From Microcyclospora pomicola (lineage: Eukaryota > Ascomycota > Dothideomycetes > Capnodiales): DNA of 64,000 nucleotides. The position numbers were made by a program, and so were the translations under genes. Shown piece after piece: positions 20,545 through 30,365 of the stretch (position 1 is the first letter of the stretch; each line of letters begins with the position of its first letter). Under the pieces are notes generated by a model. The model saw only the letters and a list, made by a program, of their open reading frames with translations. It had not been told where the DNA came from and did no database searches. The DNA lies in contig NHNY01000005.1 in assembly GCA_002786065.1 (NCBI GenBank), positions 992,001 through 1,056,000 of the forward strand, in the 5' to 3' direction.

Positions 20545-22053
20545 ATGGCTGGCACGAGAAGTCCGAAATTCTACTTCTTCCTTTGTGCCGGCGTCATTCT
20601 GGTCTTCGTTGCTCTCTATCTACCGACGACACCCTTGCCCGCTCGATCGCATGAATATGTCCAAAGTCTGCTTTCATCAACAGACAATGGCACCCAGGAT
20701 GAGCCTTTGCTAACAGCGACTCCATTCGAGGACACAATCAATGAGCCTGACACACCTGAGACTGAGTCCGATGCGACTGATGGGGAATCGGGTGCTCCAG
20801 ATGAAATCATTGCCACTTCTGAATCAAGCACCACATCTGCCGTGGAACCCACGACCCATGTGGAGGAGAGCTCATCGACCAGCGCAACAAGCACCAGTGA
20901 ATCGAGCACTGCCACCAGTATCGTAGCAGCTGAGGAGACTGTTGCACCAGATTCGAGCACATCATCTGCTCTGGAGGCAGATACTAATTCGAAGCACGCG
21001 ACGGCGACCGCAAAGGCCACCCTTGCTAGTAGTGCTTCTGCTGCCAAAAGTCAAGATGCCACTCCGGAAGATGATGAGACGCAGTTCGACCTCGATAAGG
21101 GTTTCTTCCAGGCTGATTTGCCATGGTTTGAGTTACCCAGATTCAATATCGCGAAATTGAAGGCATTACCACCTCACAACTACCACGGTCCTGGCCATGA
21201 GACATTCGCGACATACTTTGCAAGTCGAGAAAGTTCTATGGCTGATCCGTACTTCCTCGCAGCGCAGCAAATCGTCTATCGACTGTTGTGGGATCCTAGG
21301 TCAAAATCAAACAAACACCCGGTCACTGTCTTCGTCGCCCCGTTCATCTCGCAAGAGCAACGGGACTACTTCGCAGCCGCAGGTGCTATTGTCCGTGAGC
21401 TTGCACTAGTGCCGTTCGTGCCAGATGGTATGACAGTGGGCATCGCAGGCAGATTGATGGACATGTTCTCCAAGCTGGAAATGTGGAATCATACGGAGTT
21501 CAGCCGTATCACCTATCTCGACTCCGACGCCTTCCCGCTTGCGAACATAGACGCCCTTTTCCCACTTGCAGCCGAACAGGATTGCAAAGAAGAATTACTT
21601 AGTGCGGAAGATAAGCCTTACGCCTCTGAGCTATGCAAGTACGTTTTCACCGGTCACGCGGAAGACGCCCGCACCATCAATGCAGGAGTCATGGTGTTCA
21701 AGCCGAACGCAGCCATGCATGACCTCTTGATTCGTGAAACACATCGGACGAAGGATTTCGACAATGGTTACGTCGAACAAGCACTTCTGAACTACGTGTT
21801 TCGTCCGGACGGTCCCTTTCCGCCTTCAACGGTCAGTGAAGCGTGGAATGGGTTTCCCAACACACCTGCAAAGGGTGGTGCATTGTACGTCCTTCATGCC
21901 AAGATCTGGGCGATGTTCTTTGAGCAACCTCGGGACTGGACAACGAACTTGTTCAATGACACATGGCATAAAATGACAGACCTTTACGAGAGCGATAAGT
22001 TTGTGGCATTGCGCGAGAAAGATTCGACCCGTTCGTCGTCTGAACCGCTGTGA
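20545..22053 (+). CDS. type II membrane glycosyltransferase, GT8-like
   Basis: A single exon of 502 residues from ATG 20545. The upstream in-frame extension has no ATG. A short cytosolic tail is followed by one membrane anchor (residues 9-27) and a Ser/Thr/Glu-rich stalk (about 30-185) that is likely O-glycosylated. The catalytic domain has the metal-binding DxD as YLDSDAFPL (D326, D328) and INAGVMVFKPN (378-388), both hallmarks of the glycogenin/GT8 clan. This is the shape of a Golgi-resident transferase that uses UDP-sugars, similar to the fungal Gnt1-type GlcNAc transferases. The exact sugar and acceptor cannot be read from the sequence. Confidence 0.82.
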   Translation: MAGTRSPKFYFFLCAGVILVFVALYLPTTPLPARSHEYVQSLLSSTDNGTQDEPLLTATPFEDTINEPDTPETESDATDGESGAPDEIIATSESSTTSAVEPTTHVEESSSTSATSTSESSTATSIVAAEETVAPDSSTSSALEADTNSKHATATAKATLASSASAAKSQDATPEDDETQFDLDKGFFQADLPWFELPRFNIAKLKALPPHNYHGPGHETFATYFASRESSMADPYFLAAQQIVYRLLWDPRSKSNKHPVTVFVAPFISQEQRDYFAAAGAIVRELALVPFVPDGMTVGIAGRLMDMFSKLEMWNHTEFSRITYLDSDAFPLANIDALFPLAAEQDCKEELLSAEDKPYASELCKYVFTGHAEDARTINAGVMVFKPNAAMHDLLIRETHRTKDFDNGYVEQALLNYVFRPDGPFPPSTVSEAWNGFPNTPAKGGALYVLHAKIWAMFFEQPRDWTTNLFNDTWHKMTDLYESDKFVALREKDSTRSSSEPL

Positions 22054-23161
22054 TATTGTAGTCAGTGTTGGAAATGAAACGCCGTAGGAGCAGTCCGAAG
22101 TGACTAAGTGGCAAAATTTTGTTGCGATAGCTTTACAACATACCATGAACATTTCACCTCATGGCGACAACCAGCCTTTTCTTCATACCCCCTCCGCTAC
22201 GTGGCGAAGCTTTGCAAGAGTCCGGAGTTGGCAGGTCTTGGCAACAGGCAGCGATTATTCTTGGAAAGAAGAACCTCCTTACACCATCATAGCTATGGTG
22301 CCAGGATCTGTAATGGAACATTGTCGCCCGACCACGGAGCAGACTTACACCGCCTTCCCCACGTACGCGGTGGACGTCTTGCAATGCCTTGCTGTGTCCT
22401 GACGGATAGGTACGCAAAGGATTTTCCCAGGGTCTGAATGAAAAGGGAAGATCACAGTGGAAGTTCAGGACGTCAACAGAGACAGGTTTGGGCGAATCAT
22501 TCATGAATGTTGCCTTCGAAATAGATCGAACTAGAGCCGAAGCCGCAAGATAGTAGGCTTGGGCGAGGATACTCTAAGAACGCCACAAATGTAAGTATGT
22601 ACCTAATAAACTTGTACAGATTTCTGCTTCCGTTGTGTTCGAGGTCGTCTCTCACTGCTGAGCCGACGGATGCATATGTGAGCGTTTGAGAAAGGCTATT
22701 ACTGGAAGGTAGATGTACATTGCAGGATGTTCAGATCGTCTACATGACTTTCTACAACAAATCTGACCGACGACAATGTGAGCATCCCTCAGATGCTGAC
22801 ATGTACCAATAGTATTGATTCCATATCATGCTGCTCGTCCAATGGTCTACCGTCGCATCACGCTTACTACGTAAATCGCCACTACCTGATTCTTGCAGAT
22901 CTCTCGGCCTTGCCACTACTCTCGACTTCACCTAGAGAGGACGGGCAGTTGATATCTGCCAGCTGAGGATGCCGGTGACTTGGTCACATCACAGTCTAGT
23001 AGGAATGACGACAATTTTGCTGGCAAGATATCTCTTATCATGGTTTGCGCGAAGACACAAACTATAGATGCCAGCTCAAGATTTTGACCCGGCATCCAAT
23101 CCTATATTCTTGGTCACAGTGGTTGCATCCACGCCCTGCGTCGCAAACACGACGAACGAAG
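22054..23161. other. intergenic, no gene seen
   Basis: A 1.1 kb stretch. The open frames on either strand here (for example minus 22154-22504) carry no signal, domain or splice pattern I can support. Confidence 0.45.
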
Positions 23162-23737
23162 ATGTTCACCTCAACCATCGTCTCCATCCTGGTAGCCCTT
23201 GCTATAGCGAAGGCCCAGACACCCAGTCCAACTTGCACAACCACCATTCGCACGGGTGCCGTCTGCGGCTGCGGAATCGCTGCTCATACCGCCACTGCCT
23301 TGATCGACTGCCACAGTTGCGCGATCCAGGGCGTTTCCGGCCCGCATTGCGACCTCGTCTGCATATCTCAGTCCATTGTGCCAACCTCAACGACCACGCT
23401 GATCTCCTGCGCCCCCTCGACGACTCTTGTCAAGCGTCAGACGGAGCAACCCTGCACGACCACCTTTACGACCCCGGCGCCTGCGTTTGGCTGCACCACG
23501 ACAGTCTCGAGATGTACGCAGACGGAGAGCGTCGACTGCAACGGCTGCGTCCCAGTCACTGTCACAGCTCCCACGTATCCACGTGGGCATGGCCCGGTAG
23601 GTAGCATGACTCTCTGCGATCATGAGTTGACAGAATGCGAACCTGACAGATCTTGTCAGGCCTGCGTTGGCGGAAGAAAGACTGTGACTGTAGAGGGTAC
23701 CGCTACAGCCACGACCTGTGCTACTCGGATGCAGTGA
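23162..23737 (+). CDS. secreted Cys-rich protein with three CxxC modules
   Basis: A single exon of 191 residues from ATG 23162. Residues 1-19 form a clear signal peptide (MFTSTIVSILVALAIAKAQ, likely cut after AKA). The mature part has 18 cysteines, an even number that suggests nine disulfides, and is very rich in Thr, Ser and Val. Three related modules can be seen, each closing with a C-x2-C pair: CHSC (50-53), CNGC (126-129) and CQAC (165-168). The first two also begin with a CTTT block (25-28; 98-101 and again at 111-114). A Lys-Arg site at 91-92 between module 1 and the others could be cut by Kex2. I know no named family. It may be a wall-associated protein or a host-directed effector; both are inference. 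Confidence 0.75.
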   Translation: MFTSTIVSILVALAIAKAQTPSPTCTTTIRTGAVCGCGIAAHTATALIDCHSCAIQGVSGPHCDLVCISQSIVPTSTTTLISCAPSTTLVKRQTEQPCTTTFTTPAPAFGCTTTVSRCTQTESVDCNGCVPVTVTAPTYPRGHGPVGSMTLCDHELTECEPDRSCQACVGGRKTVTVEGTATATTCATRMQ

Positions 23738-24428
23738 CTTCCAAACCCTTAGCATGATGCAACACGAATGAACCTTTTGCATTGCGAGAACGGTGGAACA
23801 CTAGCGCCAGATTCTGCCCGTATTGATAAAAGGGAGAATACTTGACGAGATGGGATGGGTTGATCAAGGTGTCATCATCAACGAGCGTGGTTCGTTCTCG
23901 AAGATCGATCCCATGTTCTCTTCATTGCTACATGGAGCGACATTAGCCAGGTACAGCATAGTCCATGAACACAATTGTTCGACGGGATGGAAGGCCGCAA
24001 AATTCCACCACGATGTGATGCTCATGTAACGTCCATCTCGCTCACGGAGTCTACCGAAGGACTTCTATCTCATCAGCGACACCTAGTATCGAGCAGTTGA
24101 GTGAGGATATCGTGCTAGATCCGCCGTGATCGGCCGACTGAAGTGGAGGTTGGAGTGTTAGCTGTTGGGTCAAGTGTGCATGAAAAGTCTTGAGTTGTTT
24201 GGTTCTCCAACGTTTCCTGCCCAAGCTTGAATCTGATTGTGTCCCTCGAGTTTGAGACGAAAGCAAGAAGGTGCATGGTGAAAACGAATCGAGGTTATGG
24301 AGTATCGAGAACACAGAATGCTCATGTGCTACTGTGATATTAGAACGCCGCAAACGAAAGCCACCTTCGTGATACCCGTATGAGTCATCTCTGTAAAAGC
24401 ATGAATACACGAACAACCCCCGGCGCGA
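23738..24428. other. intergenic between convergent genes
   Basis: A 690-base stretch holding the 3' ends of the secreted protein and the CaM kinase. No gene is seen. Confidence 0.5.
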
Positions 24429-25724
24429 TCATGCGGCCTGCGCATTACGATTTTGCCACATGCCCTTCTGCGTCTCCTCTATCCGTCTTTGCTGTTGCTT
24501 GATCTGTTCTTCGGTCTGCCCTCTCCCATGACCGCGCGAGTCCATGAGGCTATCATGATTACTCGAGCCTGACGCCGCATCTTTCATATCCACATCGCCA
24601 TCTGCGTTCTTTACTTCGCCACCGTTGACGTCTTCATTTCTTGGCTGCGCAATATTCATGTTCTTGGGGTTCTTGGAAAGACTGCCATCCATCATCCCCA
24701 ATCCACCTGCTCGTAGTTGGTTGATAGCGCGGACAGTATCGATCGCTTTGTGCAACGTGCGCCTAGCATTGAAGTTCTTCTTCACGGTCGGTAGTAGATC
24801 CTCTTCTCCACGATCGGCCGCGGGGCCAGCTATCCATGGATGTGAAAGCGCCTCATGTGAAGTTATGCGTTGATTTGGATCGATAGTGAGACAGCGCTTG
24901 ATGAATTGTCGTGCGGTCAGACTGACGCCTCGCCAATACTCCATTGGGGTGAAACTGTAATCGGCGACCAGGATAGCCTGCATCTCCTCCAGATTGCTGT
25001 CACGATCGAATGGTGTGTATCCGCACAACAAGAAATAAGTTATCACACCGATCGCCCACACATCTACTGGCTTCCCATGACCACTCTTCTTGAAGATCTC
25101 TGGCGCCATGTATCCAGGGGTACCGCAAGTGGTCGTAAGAACGTGGAATTGCTCCTCGTCCATGATACGTGACAGACCGAAATCCGCGATCAACAGGTCT
25201 GCATTGTCTTCTGGTGTCCGGAAGAGCAAGTTCTCGGGCTTGAGATCACGATGAACGATGCCATGGTCATGGAGGTATGCAACAGCACTGAGCACGGCAC
25301 GAACGAGGTCCGCGGCATCTGACTCGAAGTAGCTACCCTTGCGACAGATGCGGTCGAAGAGTTCACCACCAAGAGCAAGGTCTGTGACAAGATACACTAG
25401 ATGGATCCACGAGTAAGTCTCTGGCCATACCCGCCGTTCTCAGGGTCGTGGTCGCGTAGACTTACGATTGTTCATGGTCTCGAAGTAGTCGACCAGGGTA
25501 AGAATGTTCTGGTGGCCCATGGATACCCTCTTCAACACAGCAATCTCGTTCCGCACCATATGCTCGCGACCTGCCATGAGCCGCTTGTTGATGACCTTGG
25601 CGGCGTAGTACCGGCCACTATCGATGTGGACACATTCCTTCACTACACTGTATGACCCAGCGCCCAGAGTCTTGCCAGTCTTGTATCGACAGGGCTGCAC
25701 CTGTGCTTGCGGCGGAGCCGCCAT
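24429..25724 (-). CDS. CMK1: calcium/calmodulin-dependent protein kinase (CaMKI-like)
   Basis: Two exons (25724-25466 and 25396-24429) join to 408 residues. The kinase domain starts near residue 13, with glycine loop LGAGSYSVVKE (20-30), catalytic lysine K43, HRDLKPEN with D137, DFG (158-160), and an activation loop TTTCGTPGYMAPE whose Thr would be the target of an upstream kinase. After the domain, VKKNFNARRTLHKAIDTVRA is a basic amphipathic helix of the kind that forms the autoinhibitory and calmodulin-binding segment of CaMKI. A disordered tail ends the protein. All catalytic residues are intact. It should respond to calcium through calmodulin. It is head to head with a caleosin-like gene, 445 bases away. 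Confidence 0.92.
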
Positions 25725-26169
25725 TGCTGAAAGGAGCCGAGAGTCTCGAGATGCGTATCAAGACAGTCTCGATAAGCTGGTAGGGTACGCCGAGGGCTGC
25801 TGCGGTGTTATGTACAGCCGGGTGAAGGTCATGAAGAGGGTCAAGGATAGGATCAGCAACTGGCGTCGGTACTTCGAGGTGTTCGCTGACAAGACGAGGC
25901 TGGATGGAGTCTCTGAACGTGGTGAAAGGTGGGGTGCGCGGAGGAGGGGCCGGGACGAATGTTAGACGCGCGGGATGCTGGAGCACAGGGCAGCCAGATC
26001 TCGAGCATTGATCATAGGAATATGCGGTACATCATCAATGTCGTAGTGGTCGATGTAGATATGATATCCTAGGTAGGAGAAGTGACACCATGTCCACCAT
26101 CATCAATCTCTACGGCCTTCTACTCAGTTGGTGCTGCTCATCCATACAAGCATAGGACCTGCTTCGAAC
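25725..26169. promoter_or_regulatory. shared divergent promoter region CMK / caleosin-like gene
   Basis: A 445-base interval between two starts pointing apart. Its minus strand next to the kinase is CCG/CT-rich. No defined element is recognised. Confidence 0.35.
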
Positions 26170-26712
26170 ATGGCTGCTCCATTCCGTACTGCTTTCCTAG
26201 CCTTCTTCGCAAAGCGCAATCCACACCCCAACACAGAGACCATCCGCCTGAGGGACTCACTACGCGGCTATCTCGCCCTAGGCTTGGACTTCCCAGTGGC
26301 GCTCTCGATCGCGATTCGGTCTCATCTTTTCCGGAGAAACACCTCCTTCTTCTCCCTTGATATCCACATCCCCTCCGCCAAGACGCTGAATTCACCACTG
26401 GACGGGATCAAAGTCGATGAGAAGAGACAATACACCTGCTCGGAGATCATGGCTGCTGCACGACCCAAAGGGATCAAGGGTCAAGCACAGGCTTACGGAT
26501 TGTGGTCGTTGGCCAGTGATGTTAAGACGGGACTGTTGCGAGGTGACGACGTGGTCAAATATCAACGAGGAACACTGTACGAGAGCCTGGAGAGCAGAAG
26601 GAAGGGCCGTGAGCAAGTGTTGCCGCTCTACAGGGGAGGACCCATTTGGGTTGACGGGCATGCTTGGTTCTCAAAGCAATGTCTTGACGTCGATGTATAT
26701 CAGCACCGATGA
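26170..26712 (+). CDS. caleosin-like protein lacking a calcium-binding EF-hand
   Basis: A single exon of 180 residues from ATG 26170. The order of features follows fungal caleosins. AFFAKRN stands where the EF-hand usually starts (AFFDxD). DSLRGYLALGLDFPVALSIAI resembles the [DE]TYxGxRxxGF block and short membrane-associated region. A central FFSLDIHIPSAKTLNSPLDG resembles FFPIYIxNIHxAKHGSDSG. GLLRGDDVVKYQRGTLYESL resembles the terminal DGxxxKExIRxxxDGSLF block. The EF-hand acids are replaced by basic and neutral residues, so calcium binding there is unlikely. Caleosins are lipid-droplet or membrane peroxygenases. This member may have kept the fold but changed activity. The assignment rests on remembered family patterns, not on a search. 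Confidence 0.6.
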   Translation: MAAPFRTAFLAFFAKRNPHPNTETIRLRDSLRGYLALGLDFPVALSIAIRSHLFRRNTSFFSLDIHIPSAKTLNSPLDGIKVDEKRQYTCSEIMAAARPKGIKGQAQAYGLWSLASDVKTGLLRGDDVVKYQRGTLYESLESRRKGREQVLPLYRGGPIWVDGHAWFSKQCLDVDVYQHR

Positions 26713-27071
26713 TAGCACAGGCATCAATGAGACGTCGGTCCTACGGTGACACGAGCATTCAATTGGACAGGCTTCAGATATCAATCTGTAAGAAAAGGAA
26801 GCGCTATTTCAGTGCGTTGCTGAATTGTCTTGTCAGCGTGTTGCTATGCTCTCGACATGTTGTCGATCATCCGGTCTCTCGAAAAGATCAACTTGCTATG
26901 GTAGATAGGGAGTGCAATGGCAGAAATCACGCACAGTGGATGCACCGCATGCTGAGATTATGGTGTCCTTGTGAGAAAATATAGAGTGCGAGACCAGTAG
27001 TGATGGATGACTCTTACTCGTGAAGGCGCGTTGATTTATATTGTGTGTCAGATTCCTGCTAAGCAACATCA
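26713..27071. other. intergenic upstream of tRNA-Cys
   Basis: No gene is seen in these 360 bases. Confidence 0.5.
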
Positions 27072-27165
27072 GCTCCTTTAGCTCAGTGGTAGAGCGTGGG
27101 ATTGCAGTACACTGCAGTGCCTTCTTAATATCCTAAGGTCACTTGTTCGAACCAGGTAGGGAGCT
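27072..27165 (+). tRNA. tRNA-Cys (GCA) with a 22-base intron
   Basis: A full cloverleaf can be drawn: acceptor stem GCTCCTT with AGGGAGC (one G-T pair), D arm GCTC-AGTGGTA-GAGC, anticodon stem TGGGA with TCCTA, and T arm ACTTG-TTCGAAC-CAGGT. The anticodon GCA is at 27104-27106. An intron (27108-27129) sits after base 37, the standard place. It contains CTGC, which can pair with the anticodon region as the splicing endonuclease expects. The mature length is 72 bases, discriminator T at 27165. The A and B box promoter elements are internal. The T-run at 27172-27175 can end Pol III transcription. Confidence 0.9.
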
Positions 27166-27170
27166 CATGC

Positions 27171-27176
27171 CTTTTG
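27171..27176 (+). terminator. Pol III terminator of tRNA-Cys
   Basis: A run of four T lies 7 bases after the tRNA end, with a second at 27179-27182. Confidence 0.6.
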
Positions 27177-29736
27177 CTCTTTTGGCTCCTTGTACACAAG
27201 GAAATCGACCTCGTCTCACTTACGTATCGGATGAGCGAACACGCTGTTGCTTTTCGATGCCGCGGGGCGTGCAGTCTTGAGCACTTTGTGGTGGTCGAGA
27301 TGTTCCCGCTGTTTTCGGCACCCAGAAAGCCATCCACGACAAACATTGTTCTACAGAAGATACCTTTACATACTGTATTGTCGGTCATACACATCGCTCT
27401 GAATCAATTGCAGTCCAGTGATGGATGATCTTACTACTGATTTTTATTCGATTGTGTCCAACCAATAACGGTGCCTCAGATAGTGGTCTCGTTGATCGTC
27501 GATCGATTCACACCTTTGGATTCAAGCACAACTTTAAGCTGTCCAGGACGATCTGCTCTGCTATCATGCCTAATAAATGTGCACCTTCTTCGATCGGCAC
27601 TTCACCTCGAACATTGGGCAAGGCGGAGTACATGACCCTCAAATGCAGAGCCCGGGCGGTCAGGTTGGAAGGGATGCACAGCGAGCAGAAGAGACTGGAA
27701 TGCTCGCCATGATCGCTGAGGGATTCACCCAATACATCGCCGAGCTGCGTGTCGACCCGCGTCAGTTTAGAGCTTTGTGGGTAAGGCTGCCTCTTGCATG
27801 TGCGTCTGCATCATCCTGGAGTCGTTGAGTTGGGAACGCTATTCATGAAGAGACCCCGAATGCTCGTGCGTACGTGCGTAAGCTGTGAACCTAAACTGTG
27901 CACCTCGTCGATCACAAGCCGTGGAAGTCTTCATGTATTCCATAAGCTGCAGCAGGTGTCCGGATGCATAAAGTATGACTGAAGATCCGGCTGCAGTGCT
28001 ACGTCTACAGCATCTGTTCTGACAAATGTGCCTGTCCGATCGCGAAACAGACGGTGGGGGATTTTGTGACGACAGGTGCAGTAAGCTACCTACCTGTAGC
28101 TAGAGCACAAAACGCCTGTCGTACTGCGTTGGATTGAGGCGCGGAACGTCTCGCATGGGGGCTATGAGCGAGTTCTGACTTGTCATCCTGATCCGTAAAG
28201 CGGCCATGCACTATGAAAATGTGCCGAGCTCGAGCGATCTCGAAAGGTCAGACTGCTCTACTTCGGTGGGTGTGGCTGGACACGGTGATAATTTCGGAGA
28301 ATACGTACCGTCATCTGTGCATGTATGCTTGAGGCTGCCGCATGGTTGCGCTCGCTACGACCCCTGCTCTACTAAAAGCTGGGATCTCGTGTCATCCCAT
28401 GAGAACCCCGGCGAGGCTCGTCGTGGTGAGCACAGGCACGTACGGTGAGGTCGCGGTGTGATCAGACGTGCGTCGCCGAGACTGGACAAACTTTTGCCTG
28501 TCAAGACACATCGTATCGAGCGATCAATGCATCGTCAGCCTGGCGATCCACGATCTTGGAGCCAGATCGAGCTATGAGGTGCATTGTCTGTTGCAGGCTT
28601 GCAGCACTGGATTCCTTCGAGTTCAAGTTGTGAGTGCATTACTCGGAACACTTCCGGCAGTGGAGACGAGCGGCTTACGGATGATGACAGCGCAATGTCC
28701 ACATCCCAGCAGACATCCATGGTTGCTGCTCAGGGGCCTCGCATTTCGTGGAAGCTTTGTCCTCCGTTCGATGCATTGGATGGTCTGGTAATGCACCAGA
28801 TAGGCGCTGGATGTTTCACGACCCTCGTATCGGCATTCGCAGAGAAATGTGGAAGCCAGAGCGGGCGGACCTGTTCACGCCCAAACGGGTTCCTGCAGTC
28901 CAAAGCCCGGGGATGAGCCGCTTTTAGAGCTACGAGCCGCAGCTAACGAGGATTGCGTGCCGTACGGACAAGCATGTTGACTCAATTCACAACCTCGTCC
29001 GGGTTCCCAATCATCGCCTTCGCACTGCAGTCTGCATATCCCGAGGCGAGCTTCTGGGGCCAGAGCGTGTCCACCGTTAGGAGTTCGGTCATTCTCGTCT
29101 CGACTTCCCCTGGTCCCGGCTGGCGCTTGGCCTGCTTAACCTCAACCGATCTTCGCCTTGGTATGCCTACCGAAGCAAATGCACAATGCAGACCTCGAGA
29201 CGTCTCCGAGGTTCGCCTTGCGAGTCCGGGTGACGTTTCCGTCCTGCCTGTTGAGGCTGACGCTGCAAGAAAGATCAAAATATACGGACCCCTGTAATCC
29301 TGGACCATGTTGCGTCTGGAGAGCCTTGCTCGGGATGGCAGAGGGGACTGTCAGTCTGCAGGTAATCGTACCAATCGAGGTATGATTGTCCGCAGCTCTG
29401 TGCTGTCCACTTCCATTTCGCGCCCCGCGAGATGGCATAGAGCATGCTGACCCGTAATTTCTGCTGATCCCTGAAGTTTCGATCAACGTCTTCGTCCATG
29501 TGGCTGCCGCTTCAACTATTCTCGGACCATACTAAAGCATGGATGGCGGCCGTCCAATGTCCCCTGCCGTATTCGCATATCCAGATGCAGCTTGTGCCTA
29601 CGGACGATCTCACCAACTCAGTTCTTGGAGATGCCACCGTCTTCCGGTGACGATCCGTCATATTCGTAGATGCAGTGTTCGCCACGGATGGATGTCCACT
29701 CCTGACATCCGTTCCTCCTCTCCCTTGCCTCCTCGA
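27177..29736. other. 2.6 kb without a supported gene
   Basis: Many short open frames occur on both strands, but none has a clear start, domain, signal peptide or intron pattern. Base composition resembles the rest of the window, with no AT-rich block of the kind left by repeat-induced point mutation. It could hold a non-coding RNA, a decayed gene or long regulatory DNA for the secreted protein that follows. Confidence 0.4.
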
Positions 29737-29744
29737 ATATATAA
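29737..29744 (+). promoter_or_regulatory. TATA box of the NTF2-like gene
   Basis: ATATATAA lies about 95 bases before the coding start, a good spacing for a TATA box with a start site near 29770. From there to 29838 there is no ATG. Confidence 0.55.
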
Positions 29745-29837
29745 CCTGTTCCTCCCTGCACGAGATCCCCTTGTTCCGAGCAATATCATCCGAGCTCCAG
29801 TCAATCTCTCGACCAGTACCACCCACAACCATCTGCC

Positions 29838-30365
29838 GTGCGTTTCTCTACCATTGCCGCAGCTGTTGCTGCGCTCTCCATGCCACTTGCTTCCGCGCAG
29901 TGCCTGATCACCTCTGAAGCCAACCTCCTCGCCAAGAACTTCGGCCTTCTGATCTCCAACTACTCCAACTCACTGGCCAACGCCACCCTCGCTCCCGGCT
30001 ACGTGGACTACTCCGAGTCAGTCAACACTTTGATCGACGGCGCTGGCGACACTCCGGTCCCACTCCTCAGCGCGACATTCACCTCCCGCGCCCAGTTCGA
30101 GACCGCCTCTGCTGCTCAGCCTGCCGTGCCTTTCACCGTCAAGAACGTGTGGTTCACTTGCAACGTCATCACCGTCCGCTGGGAAAGCGACCAAAAACCC
30201 CAGCCCGTTGTCGGCATCAGCGTCCTGCACGCTGTGGCCGCACCTACCTTCGCCAACCCCTTCGCCTTCAAGATCGACGAGGTCTGGGCCGAGTTCGACA
30301 GCGGTGCTTGGCTGGTCAACTTGGGGCTCTTCAAGCCAGCATCGAAGCGAGAGATCGAGTCCTGA
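29838..30365 (+). CDS. secreted NTF2-like domain protein with GTG at the start position
   Basis: The open frame encodes 175 residues. The first 20 form a classical signal peptide (RFSTIAAAVAALSMPLASA, cut before Q21). They begin at GTG 29838, where an ATG is expected; no in-frame ATG lies between the TATA box and this codon. The first ATG is 29880, which would remove the hydrophobic core of the signal. The mature part matches the fungal secreted NTF2-like family: CLITSEANLLAKNFGLLIS, a YSESVNTLI block, ATFTSRAQFE, VKNVWFTCNVITVRW and a closing EFDSGAWLVNLG. Such proteins are small, single-domain, of unknown function. The body of the gene shows no decay. It is either translated from GTG or is a recent start-loss allele. 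Confidence 0.75.
   Translation: MRFSTIAAAVAALSMPLASAQCLITSEANLLAKNFGLLISNYSNSLANATLAPGYVDYSESVNTLIDGAGDTPVPLLSATFTSRAQFETASAAQPAVPFTVKNVWFTCNVITVRWESDQKPQPVVGISVLHAVAAPTFANPFAFKIDEVWAEFDSGAWLVNLGLFKPASKREIES

Noticed and set aside
22100-22504. Frames of about 100-116 codons after the glycosyltransferase.
   Set aside because: Overlapping frames on both strands and no recognisable feature; treated as 3' flank.
28206-29297. Several plus-strand frames of 80-114 codons.
   Set aside because: No ATG with good context, domain or splice sites; overlapping frames on both strands suggest chance.
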